This document shows positions 57,136-64,000 of a stretch of 64,000 nt of DNA, one piece after another. The position numbers and the translations under genes are program-made. How positions within the stretch are numbered: position 1 is the stretch's first letter; each line of letters starts with the position of its first letter. The notes under the pieces are model-generated. The model searched no databases and had not been told where the DNA came from. It worked only from the letters and a program-made list of their open reading frames with translations. Location: NCBI RefSeq assembly GCF_004123675.1, contig NZ_CP035417.1, positions 391,501 to 455,500 of the forward strand, given 5' to 3'. This DNA comes from Leisingera sp. NJS204 (lineage in GTDB: Bacteria > Pseudomonadota > Alphaproteobacteria > Rhodobacterales > Rhodobacteraceae).

Positions 57136-57411
57136 ATGGGACTGAAACGGACAGAAGAATTCCGGGCCGATGCGGTGCGGATTGCGCTGACGAGCGGGCT
57201 GAGCAGGAAGCAAGTGGCCTCTGATTTGGGTGTTGGCCTTTCGACCCTGAACAAGTGGATCACAGCGCATCGCGACACCGAGGTGGTATCCGACAAAGAC
57301 CTCGACCTTGCCCGAGAGAATGAACGGCTTCGACGGGAGAACCGCATTCTCAAGGAGGAGAGGGAGATCTTAAAAAAGGCAACGCAGTTCTTCGCGGGCC
57401 AAAAGCCATGA
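57136..57411 (+). CDS. IS3-family transposase OrfA
   Basis: A 91-residue HTH_Tnp_1 protein (MGLKRTEEFRADAVRIALTS, VASDLGVGLSTLNKWI) ending in a leucine-zipper-like helix (LARENERLRRENRILKEER). AAAGGAG precedes the ATG. The slippery heptamer A-AAA-AAG at about 57370-57376 would allow a -1 shift into the orfB frame, which is open at that point, producing an OrfAB fusion transposase. OrfB also starts by ATGA overlap. Confidence 0.93.
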   Translation: MGLKRTEEFRADAVRIALTSGLSRKQVASDLGVGLSTLNKWITAHRDTEVVSDKDLDLARENERLRRENRILKEEREILKKATQFFAGQKP

Positions 57412-57719
57412 GGTTCAGGTTCATCGAAGAACACACTGATACCTTCAGCGCCAAGCGGATGTGCAATGTGCTGGATGTCAGTGAGCGCGGTCTACGGGCC
57501 TATCGCAGCCGCCCGGCCAGTCAAAGGCAGCGCACTGACATGGTCGTTCTGGCGCATATCAAGGAACAATCTCGCCTCAGCCTGGGCAGTTATGGCCGCC
57601 CACGGATGACCGAGGAACTGAAGGAGTTGGGCCTGAACATTGGCCATCGTCGCGTCGGGCGTTTGATGCGTGAGAATGGCATCCGTGTCGAACGATCTAA
57701 GAAATACAAGGTGACGACC

Positions 57720-57760
57720 ATTGCCCGGCAGACGATTGCGAAGCAATCAGCCGAGAGGGG
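57720..57760 (-). repeat. 41-nt double-hairpin insert, copy C
   Basis: Read on the minus strand it begins CCCCTCTCGG, contains the stem GATTGC-TTC-GCAATC, then TCTGCCGGGCA. It splits the orfB codons ACC and GAC. The stem differs from copies A and B by a compensatory C-G to G-C change. Neither end shows a duplicated target. Confidence 0.85.
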
Positions 57761-58092
57761 GACAGCAACCACGCCTTCAACATCGCACCCAATCTGCTGA
57801 ACCGGGATTTCTGCGCAGATGCGCCCAATCAGAAATGGGCAGGTGACATAAGTTACGTGTGGACGCGCGAGGGCTGGCTCTACCTGGCGGTGATCCTTGA
57901 TCTGCATTCCCGGCGGGTGATCGGTTGGGCCATCAGCAATCGGATGAAGCGGGACTTGGCGATCCGGGCGCTGAACATGGCTATAGCCTTCAGATCACCG
58001 CCTATGGGCTGCATTCATCATACGGATCGTGGATCGCAATACTGTTCTCATGACTATCAGATAATCCTGCGACAACACGGGTTCAGCGTGTC

Positions 58093-58131
58093 CCCCTCTC
58101 ATGCATGTAAACATGCACTGCCGGGGCAGTG
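58093..58131 (+). repeat. 39-nt double-hairpin insert, copy D
   Basis: Begins CCCCTCTCATG, stem GCATG-TAAA-CATGC, then CACTGCC-GG-GGCAGTG. In frame (13 codons, no stop), placed 14 codons before the catalytic Glu of the IS3 transposase. Orientation is opposite to copy C in the same gene. Confidence 0.85.
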
Positions 58132-58384
58132 GATGAGCGGCAAAGGAAATTGCTATGACAATGCGGCCATCGAGACCTTCTTCAAGACGATCAAGGCAGA
58201 GCTGATCTGGCGAAGGTCGTGGCCAACGCGTAGGGCCGTTGAACTGGCCATCTTCAACTACATCAATGGCTTCTACAATCCGCGACGGCGGCACTCAGCA
58301 TTGGGCTGGAAAAGCCCCGTCGCATTCGAACGGAAAGTGGCCTAAACGAGCACTTGGAGCGGCACGAAAGCGGGACACGTCCAA

Positions 58385-59324
58385 AACGTCCCGCGCACTG
58401 GAAAGGGTCGAAATCGACGAATACACGATCGACCTGACCCTATTGATGAAGATCACAGGTCTTTTTGAATATCTGACACCTGACGAAAAAAAGGCGCTTG
58501 GACTTGATGGAGGCCGCCGGCGAGTTGTCATCTCGGCGGCCATCGACGTTCACACTCGCTGCTTGTTGGCTTTGCAGATCGTTCCAGAGGGGATCGCGGA
58601 TCCGCTGCGCCAGACCCTCGAAATGATTTACACCGACAAGTCCCGTATCTCGGACGAACTCGGCTGCGAGCATGATTGGTATCAGCACGGCAAGGTGGAG
58701 GAGCTCATAATCGATCGGGCTGGTAAGTACATTTCAGATGAAGCGTACCACATCTTGGCATCGCTTGGGATTACCAACCTTGGGGCACCTGCTGGTAAAC
58801 CTTGGTTGAAGCCATTTATCGAGCGTGTGTTCCGAACTATCCATCGCAAGCTCCTGGCGCGGTTTTCTGGCCGGAACTTCTCCAACCCTGTGGAGAGGGG
58901 CAGCAACGACCCTGCTGCAAGGGCAACCCTGACGGTGGAGGAGTTCCTCTGTTGGCTGGTTCGCTGGAGAGTTGATGCCTATCACAATGATCGGCATTCC
59001 GGGCTTGGCATTACTCCGCTGCAAGCCTGGGAGCGGGCCACCGCCGATGTCCGTCCAAAAACGTTATCAAACCGTGAGATGCGTCTTGCTTTTGGCACCC
59101 GGCTGACACGGAAGTCCGGGCGCCATGGCATTCGGGTAATGTGCCTGAACTATCAGACAGACTTTGTAATAAAGCAGTTCGCCAAACAAGGGCCTGAGAC
59201 CGCCGAGGTTTGCTATTGGCACGGCGATGTCGGAGCCATCGAAGTGCGCTACGACAACGGCGATTGGACAACGGCGCCGCGGCCACGACCCCCCAAACTT
59301 CCGAAAACCCCGACGACGACCTGA
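58385..59324 (+). pseudogene. tniA: TniA/TnsB-like DDE transposase, 5'-truncated
   Basis: About 312 codons of a Mu/TnsB-type transposase that start without an initiation signal right at the IS3 end (SRALERVEIDEYTIDL). The three catalytic residues are present: Asp in VEIDEYT, Asp in LIIDRAGKYI, Glu in FIERVFRTIH. The C-terminal beta-barrel and TniB-contact tail follow (ending RPRPPKLPKTPTTT). The N-terminal DNA-binding half (usually 200-250 residues) is missing, so the protein cannot bind transposon ends. Its stop is 15 bases before tniB. Confidence 0.85.
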
Positions 59325-59338
59325 TGGAGTAATCCAAG

Positions 59339-60313
59339 ATGAATAATATCCAACCCACATGCACTGCCGCTCCCGATGTTTCCAACCTGCAAACTTGGCT
59401 TGCTGACAGGTATTTTCGGCTCGATCGCGACGAGGCACTGGCCGACTGCCTGACAGATCTTTTCACCATTGATGGGGCCGGGGCGCTGACCGCCACGCCG
59501 GTTCGCGACCCGTTGAATGGTGAGACCGCTGGGCTGATGCTGATAGGGGATTCCGGGTCGGGCAAGTCGTCGCTTTTGCGGCGCATGCTGCGCACCAATC
59601 CCGCATTCTCAGTGATTTCTGAGACATCCGAAGGGAATACGCTGTTCGAAACAGTGAAGCCTGCCGCGACTATTAAGAGCCTTGCCATCACGATCGCAGA
59701 ACGAACCGGTTATACAAAGATGAAGTCGAACATTCACGGCGACGAAGCCTGGGAGGTGGCGCGCCACCGCATGTCTGTGTGCGGGGTGAGCCTTCTCGTG
59801 ATCGATGAAGCTCATCATCTTCTTCGGAAGGGCAGCGGCAGAGATACTGAAGGTGCGGTTCAGACGATGAAGAACCTGTTGCAGGGCGACAGTTCCGTGG
59901 CGGTCATTCTCTCCGGTGTTCAGAAGCTGTACGAGGGGGTCTTGTCAGACCCAGAAACAGACCGGCGGTTTATCAAAATGCGCCTGCGGCGCATTCAGGA
60001 AGGGTCTGGCGAGGCACATCGTTTCGGCCTTTGCGTCGCAAAATGTGCCCAGCATCTCGGGCTCGATCTGCCAGCGGAAATGTGCTTCGCGGAGCGCGTT
60101 CTGTTTGCAGAAAATGGCGATGCCGGCCGGAGCATTCGCCTCGCCAAACAGACCCTGCGCCGTGCCATGATCATGAACAGGAGGGCCGTTGATCTGAGCG
60201 ATGCAGCCCTCTGTTTCGAAAAGCTTCATCTCGGACGGGAGGCTGCTCCATTTTCCAGTGGTGATTGGTCCGCCATTCGCGAGAACCTGGAAAGCATGGG
60301 GTGGGTCCGATGA
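59339..60313 (+). CDS. tniB: TniB/TnsC-like AAA+ ATPase of the transposon
   Basis: A 324-residue AAA+ regulator that selects the target and activates the transposase. Walker A LMLIGDSGSGKSSLLRRML is near residue 70, Walker B LLVIDEAHHLL near 152, and the arginine-type sensor region is FIKMRLRRIQEGSG. It appears intact. It is coupled to tniQ by an ATGA overlap (60310-60313). Confidence 0.92.
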   Translation: MNNIQPTCTAAPDVSNLQTWLADRYFRLDRDEALADCLTDLFTIDGAGALTATPVRDPLNGETAGLMLIGDSGSGKSSLLRRMLRTNPAFSVISETSEGNTLFETVKPAATIKSLAITIAERTGYTKMKSNIHGDEAWEVARHRMSVCGVSLLVIDEAHHLLRKGSGRDTEGAVQTMKNLLQGDSSVAVILSGVQKLYEGVLSDPETDRRFIKMRLRRIQEGSGEAHRFGLCVAKCAQHLGLDLPAEMCFAERVLFAENGDAGRSIRLAKQTLRRAMIMNRRAVDLSDAALCFEKLHLGREAAPFSSGDWSAIRENLESMGWVR

Positions 60314-61767
60314 GCACTTTAAGGCCCTACATCCCTTTCGATCTTCGGGAAACCCTGCTGTCTTATGCGGCTCGCCTTTCTGCTGTCCACACAAGAAAGG
60401 GCATGAGACGGCTGTTGAATGATCTCCGCATCCCAGTCGAGAATTTCCTGATGGGCCGCCACGAAGCCGTCGAAGCGTTTGCCAGCGCCACCGGCGGTGA
60501 CGCCGAAATCCTGAAATCTGCTGCTCTGACAGGGAAGAAAAAACACGTCGAATTTCGTGGTGCGAAAATGGCGAAAACCTTCCTTGTGCGGCAAACAGAC
60601 AAGTACTGTCCTGTCTGCCTTGCCGAGGACGGCAGCCCATTCGCATGACGGCAACAGCTGATCTGGTGTTTTGCACCGGCCCACCGATGCGTCCATCATA
60701 ACACATCGCTCCGTCGGATTACCCAGAAAGGGTTCGATCTGCGGGATGGCCTGGTCGCGCCGGGAGCAGGTGCAGTCACACCCTGTCACGGGGACCAGCC
60801 TGAGTATCTGGCCTGGCTGGACAACCGCTTGCACGGACCACGAGAAGAACCAAAGTGGCTGGCCGGTCAAACAGTCCAACAGGTTCTCGAAACCTCCATG
60901 ATGCTGGGCGCGGTGTTGGAGCATGGTCACAAGGTGCGACCTCACAAGCTCCGCGCAAATGATCAGGAAGCGGCTGCCGACATTGGCTTTGCTATTTACC
61001 GGGAAGGCGCAGGTGCCGTGACCGAGGCTCTCGACACTATCCGCCGCAGATCTCCGGCGACTGCGGTTCAAGCCGGGCCGCTCGCAAAGTATGGCCCCCT
61101 GTTCGATTGGCTGGACCGCCGCTGCAACGCAATTGACCCCGGCCCGATACGGGATCTGTTGCGCAACCACATTATCAAGCATGACGCACTCAGCCGAGGT
61201 GACACGGTGCTTGGATACGAAATCAAGGAACGCCGGTACCACTCTGTCCATAGCCTGAGCGAGGAAACCAATATTCCCCGTGTTCGCATGTCCCGGATGT
61301 TGCAAAAATTGGGGAAGATACCTGCGGGGGCGACCCATGCCGAATGTGGTCTGTTGCGGTTCGATGCCCAGGAGATCACCGGATTGATTGCAGATTTCCA
61401 GACTGCCATCGAGATGAAGGACGTCCCGGCCTATATTGGCGCATCCAAAAACCAGTTCCAAACCCTCTACGCTGGTGGGATCATTCGCCCTTTGGTTCCC
61501 CGCGATAAGCCTGGTGCTGTGCGGAATGTTGTCTTCTCACGGCGCCATCTCGACACATTCCTCGAAACGCTCAACGCGCTCCCGGTGGCATCGGAAACCG
61601 GAAAGGACCTGCACACAATCGCCTATGCTTGCCAGCGCGGTGCTGGGACAACGCTCAACTTGGTCTACGGCATACTGTCAGGTGAAATCCCAGCTTGGCG
61701 CCGGGACACGCCACCAGGATTGTCGCAAGTTCTGGTATCTCTGACAGATGCTGTCGGTGCCGAATAG
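60310..61767 (+). pseudogene. tniQ: TniQ family protein interrupted by an in-frame TGA
   Basis: TniQ/TnsD-type target-site selector. The frame starts MSTLRPYIPFDLRETLLSYA and contains the zinc-finger pairs CPVC and C..H near residues 105-130. Codon 113 is TGA (60646-60648), but the same frame continues open for another 373 codons with normal TniQ-like features to 61767, so a single nonsense change (CGA or TGG to TGA would be enough) split the gene. No frameshift is needed. An internal restart at 60829 is possible but would lack the N-terminal domain. Confidence 0.85.
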
Positions 61768-61844
61768 CAAATAGCGAAATCAGGATTTGCCGTTTCGAGG
61801 GTCCGCTTTGCGGGCCCTTTTCTTTTGGCGGACGCAGTGGTTTC

Positions 61845-61964
61845 GGTGGTAACTCGTGCCAATTCTGGTGAGAACTCGTGCCGGACGGAGAATGGGCGAT
61901 CGCATAAGCATTTGATTTTTAATCATTAAAATTAAGGTCGGTGGGAACTCGATCAAGATTTACA
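61845..61964. repeat. Transposon right end with three transposase-binding repeats
   Basis: Inverted copies of the left repeats: R3 GGTGGTAACTCGTGCC (61845-61860), R2 CTGGTGAGAACTCGTGCC (61865-61882), R1 CGGTGGGAACTCG (61939-61951), and tip AAGATTTACA. R2 and L2 share 19 identical bases when inverted. Confidence 0.8.
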
Positions 61965-61965
61965 A

Positions 61966-62110
61966 TGTAAATCGGGGCAAAGTTGTCTCGGAATTGGGGC
62001 AAGGATGTCGCGAAGTCGAGCTCCAATCAACATATAGGGTGCTCACTGGGTGCTCTGTCTTCTTATGGGGAAGCTGTGGCGGCAGTTGTAAATCGGGATC
62101 AAGTTGCGGC
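61966..62110. repeat. Probable end of a second Tn7-like element
   Basis: Starts with the same tip TGTAAATC, one base after the right end of the first transposon. Two direct repeats 22 bases apart follow (GGGGCAAAGTTG at about 61974, GGGGCAAGGATG at about 61996), and a third tip-like copy (TGTAAATCGGGATCAAGTTG) lies near 62085. The stretch ACATATAGGG also occurs inside the first left end. No transposase gene accompanies it, so it looks like a remnant. Confidence 0.5.
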
Positions 62111-62358
62111 CGGATGGGCCACAAGACCCGGCGGACGCAATTTTCTAAGGATACTGGCCGACCCAGTGGATGCCTTTTTTGGTTCAAAACCTGATCAATT
62201 CACAGTCGTGAACGTCAAGCAAAGCCTAGGGTCAGGATTCATAACCAATAGATGACGGTCGCGGCCAGAGCGATGGCTGAGAGGAAGACCTTGGGACAGC
62301 GATCATAGCGTGTCGCCACACGCCGCCAGTCTTTTAGCCTGCCGAACATGATCTCAAT

Positions 62359-62399
62359 CACTGCCCGGCAGTGCATTGCGCAGCAATGTCACGAGAGGG
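62359..62399 (-). repeat. 41-nt double-hairpin insert, copy B
   Basis: Minus strand: CCCTCTCGTG, stem CATTGC-TGC-GCAATG, then CACTGCC-G-GGCAGTG. Lies between Arg and Ile codons of the IS5 motif RRNR-IEIMF and puts a TGA in frame. Four differences from copy A. Confidence 0.9.
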
Positions 62400-62761
62400 G
62401 CGGTTGCGTCGTTTGTATCGGCGCTTGTCGTATTTGACCGGGGTCTTGCGTTGCTTTCTGCCGGGGATGCAGGCGCGTATCCCTTTGTCTTTCAACGCGT
62501 CCCTGAACCAGTCGGCGTCATAGCCACGATCCCCGTGCAACCAGTCGACCTTTGGCAGGCTACTGAGCAGTGCCCGCGCGCCGATGTAGCCGCTGACTTG
62601 GCCGGCGGTGACGAACAGGTTGAGCGGCCGCCCTTGGCTATCGCAGATGGCGTGCAGTTTGGTGTTCATGCCGCCCTTGGTCCGACCGATCAGGCGTCCA
62701 CGCCCCCCTTTTTCGCGGCCATGCTGGTCGCAGTGCGGTGTGCCTTCAAATAGGTCGCGTC

Positions 62762-62802
62762 CGCTGCCCGGCAGGGCATTGCGCAGCAATGTCCCGAAAG
62801 GG
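62762..62802 (-). repeat. 41-nt double-hairpin insert, copy A
   Basis: Minus strand: CCCTTTCGGG, stem CATTGC-TGC-GCAATG, then CCTGCC-G-GGCAGCG. Lies between Ile and the catalytic Asp codon of the IS5 transposase. Same orientation as copy B. Confidence 0.9.
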
Positions 62803-63142
62803 GATCATCACGGTCTTTTCCTCGCCGTGTTCGACAGCCAGGCCGACCATCATCTGCGCGAAGATGCCTTTCTCGCTCCAACGCTTCCATCGGCTGTACA
62901 GCGTCTTGTGCGGAGCATATTCCCGCGGCGCATCCCGCCAGCGCAATCCATTGCGATTGATGAAGATAATCCCACTCAACACCCGCCTGTCATCGACCCG
63001 TGGCTTGCCGTGAGACTTCGGGAAGAAAGGGGCAAGTTTGGCCATCTGCTCGTCGGTCAGCCAGTAAAGGTCGCTCATGTCACCGCTCCGTTTTCTGAGC
63101 CGTGAATCACGCAGCGCGTTGAAAATCAATGCATCCTGACCC

Positions 63143-63375
63143 TAAGCCAAATCTGAGCGCCCTGTATTCGTGGTCGAATTCCACCGTTTTGGTGAAATGG
63201 CGCCGAAACTGTGATCTCCGCAGACAAACACTGCTTCACTTGTGCAGAGCTGAAAACGCATTACCAGCGTTTGGTTCGCTGCAGGGCAGCAGGAACGAAG
63301 CCTGAGGATGGTGCCCCGGCGCATCAGCATGGATGGTTCGTCAGAAATATGCAATTTCACTGATCAGATCGCACG
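63143..63375. other. Intergenic region after the IS5 element
   Basis: About 230 bases. Short frames exist but no recognisable gene or RNA; it probably holds the old chromosomal flank of the accessory region. Confidence 0.4.
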
Positions 63376-64000
63376 CTACTGCAAACTGTCGCAAGTCAGC
63401 GAAGTTCGCCCGGTTTGTGCCATTGCGATGCTCAATTCTTCACTAAGAGTATCCCACAGTTGTTCCAGGCCTCGTTCGCCAGCGGCCGCAATTGCATATT
63501 GCAGAATTCTCCCGATAAAGACAAAGTCTGCACCAAGTGACAGAGCTTTGAGAACGTCTTCGCCTGATCGGATTCCACTGTCGTAGAAGAGAGGAAAATC
63601 CGGTCCAAGATCAGTGCGAATTTTTGCGAGCACTTCAATCGCGGCTGGCGCAGCTTCCAACTGCCGCGCACCGTGGCTGGAAACCTGAATGGCATCAACA
63701 CCTGCAGACACCAGCACGCGGGCGTCTTCAACGTCCAGAACGCCTTTCACCACCAGCTTGCCGGGCCAGAGATCGCGCAACCGGGCCAGCGTGTCCCAGG
63801 TGGCGCGCGCCCGGCTTTCGGTCCGGTCGAAGTCATAACCCTCCATGTCGAAATTCGCCATCACCGGTTTGCCCTTCAGCAGAGTGGCCAGTGACCAGCG
63901 CGGGTGCATGGCAAAGTCAAAGAACTGCCGCGGGCCGATGCTGAAAGGCATCTTGAAACCGTGGCGCAGCTCGCGCGGGCGGCGGCCGACCTCGGGCACG
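63376..64000 (-). CDS. FMN-dependent alpha-hydroxy-acid dehydrogenase (partial at the right edge)
   Basis: C-terminal 207 residues of a glycolate/lactate-oxidase-type TIM barrel. KLVVKGVLDVEDARVLVSAG gives the barrel strand with the FMN-contacting Lys, QVSSHGARQLEAAP is the active-site His motif (usually SNHGGRQLD), and DSGIRSGEDVLKALSLGA with VFIGRILQYAIA forms the phosphate-binding site. The His is retained. The N-terminus lies beyond 64000, so the exact member (LldD, glycolate oxidase, mandelate dehydrogenase) cannot be named. Confidence 0.9.
   Translation of the reverse strand, partial: VPEVGRRPRELRHGFKMPFSIGPRQFFDFAMHPRWSLATLLKGKPVMANFDMEGYDFDRTESRARATWDTLARLRDLWPGKLVVKGVLDVEDARVLVSAGVDAIQVSSHGARQLEAAPAAIEVLAKIRTDLGPDFPLFYDSGIRSGEDVLKALSLGADFVFIGRILQYAIAAAGERGLEQLWDTLSEELSIAMAQTGRTSLTCDSLQ

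Larger units (their letters stand above)
57408..58345 (+). pseudogene. IS3-family transposase OrfB, interrupted by two 39-41 nt inserts
   Basis: Integrase-core DDE transposase. The first part ends prematurely at 57800 and the second part reads from about 57761 on in another frame. Removing 57720-57760 (41 nt) and 58093-58131 (39 nt) restores one 286-codon frame with the DDE residues in KWAGDISYVW, HHTDRGSQYCS and YDNAAIETFFKTIK. Both inserts belong to the same family of double-hairpin sequences found also in the IS5 element. The transposase is inactive unless the inserts are removed or bypassed. Confidence 0.85.
57073..58383 (+). mobile_element. IS3-family insertion sequence
   Basis: 1311 bases bounded by inverted repeats beginning TGGACGTGTC; over 29 bases about 24 match (TGCCGCTCC recurs at both inner ends). 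It encodes OrfA (57136-57411) and OrfB (57408-58345). The flanks (GTCT on the left, AAAC on the right) are not a target duplication, so adjacent DNA was probably deleted or rearranged after insertion. It lies exactly where tniA is broken. Confidence 0.9.
50870..61964. mobile_element. Tn7/Tn5053-like transposon (TniA-TniB-TniQ type), defective
   Basis: About 11.1 kb bounded by inverted tips TGTAAATCTT (50870) and AAGATTTACA (ends 61964). The tips continue as CGAGTTCCCACCG on both sides after a three-base difference. Two repeats of about 16 bases (consensus GGCACGAGTTCYCACC) lie at the left end and three at the right end, inverted, as expected of transposase binding sites. Inside are a DUF6880 gene, a KAP/YobI-type NTPase gene, an IS3-family insertion, a truncated tniA, an intact tniB and an interrupted tniQ. 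No matching target duplication is visible. Insertion immediately 3' of the NDUFS4-like gene recalls the way Tn7-like elements use the end of a conserved gene as an attachment site; that is an inference. Confidence 0.82.
62239..63078 (-). pseudogene. IS5-family transposase with -1 frameshift site and two 41-nt inserts
   Basis: ATG 63078 (MSDLYWLTDEQMAKLAPF) to stop 62239. Frame 0 carries LSGIIFINRNGLRWRDAP and the catalytic-Asp region up to IDATYLKAH; then the run A5G6 (62703-62713) holds the canonical slippery heptamer G-GGG-GGC for a -1 shift into GRGRLIGRTKGGMNTKLHAI and LHGDRGYDADW. Two 41-nt inserts, 62762-62802 and 62359-62399, break the frame. With both removed and a -1 shift the product is 252 residues, a normal length. 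The inserts lie directly before the catalytic Asp codon (IDATY) and one codon before the catalytic Glu (IEIMFGRLKDW). Confidence 0.85.
62229..63142 (-). mobile_element. IS5-family (IS427-like) insertion sequence
   Basis: 914 bases bounded by inverted repeats GGGTCAGGATTCAT and, at the other end, the inverse of GGGTCAGGATGCAT. The flanking dinucleotide TA is duplicated on both sides, as expected of this group. It encodes one transposase on the minus strand, disrupted as described. Confidence 0.92.

Noticed and set aside
60600-60830. Frameshift in tniQ
   Set aside because: Both halves are in the same frame, so a single stop codon explains the break.
62359-62802. Classical MITE or IS insertion as explanation of the 41-nt inserts
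   Set aside because: No target duplication and no terminal inverted repeats of the usual type; the inserts consist of two internal hairpins instead.

Overview
The window is a high-GC alphaproteobacterial chromosome segment, most likely from the Roseobacter group of Rhodobacteraceae (Leisingera/Phaeobacter-like). The basis is gene content: a class I lysyl-tRNA synthetase, an NDUFS4-like complex I accessory subunit, EttA, DUF1801, DUF4864 and DUF2254 genes, and an FnrL-type box. It is an inference, since no rRNA lies in the window.

1-50863 is ordinary core chromosome. It opens with the cell-shape operon mreB-mreC-mreD-mrdA on the minus strand (mrdA runs off the left edge). Then come a secreted TPR-less lysozyme-like protein, rlmJ, leuA with a candidate leaderless leucine leader peptide, a MocR regulator divergent from a flavin-oxidase-fold protein, an 18-repeat MORN protein, nadE, an FAD oxidoreductase, a Tat-exported metallo-hydrolase, gltX, DUF2254, gamma-glutamylcyclotransferase, an NsrR-like Rrf2 regulator under a probable FnrL box, the YbbP/YbbA/TesA cluster, cspA, an L,D-transpeptidase, trxC, a DUF4157 protein, tRNA-Arg(TCT), a PAS histidine kinase/response-regulator pair, nadD, an EamA exporter, dacB, terB-like, lysS, a beta-helix protein, a universal stress protein, ettA, an AT-rich two-gene islet, uvrB and a MarR/GST pair with two palindromic operators.

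50864-63142 is accessory DNA. A Tn7/Tn5053-like (TniA-TniB-TniQ) transposon of about 11.1 kb (about 50870-61964) sits 6 bp after the stop codon of the NDUFS4-like gene. It has imperfect terminal repeats and multiple transposase-binding-like repeats (two on the left, three on the right). Its cargo is a DUF6880 gene and a 1204-residue KAP/YobI-type P-loop NTPase with two membrane segments, a plausible anti-phage or conflict system. The mobility module is dead: tniA has lost its N-terminal half at an IS3-family element, and tniQ has an in-frame TGA. Directly after the right end lies what looks like the end of a second related transposon, then an IS5-family element.

The most unusual observation is a family of 39-41 nt double-hairpin sequences. 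Four copies interrupt the two insertion-sequence transposase genes, two copies in each. Removing them restores full-length reading frames (with the expected -1 frameshift in IS5). The copies differ by compensatory stem changes, show no target duplication, and two of them sit at the codons beside catalytic Asp and Glu residues. After the IS5 element a truncated-by-window FMN-dependent alpha-hydroxy-acid dehydrogenase gene resumes chromosomal-type sequence.
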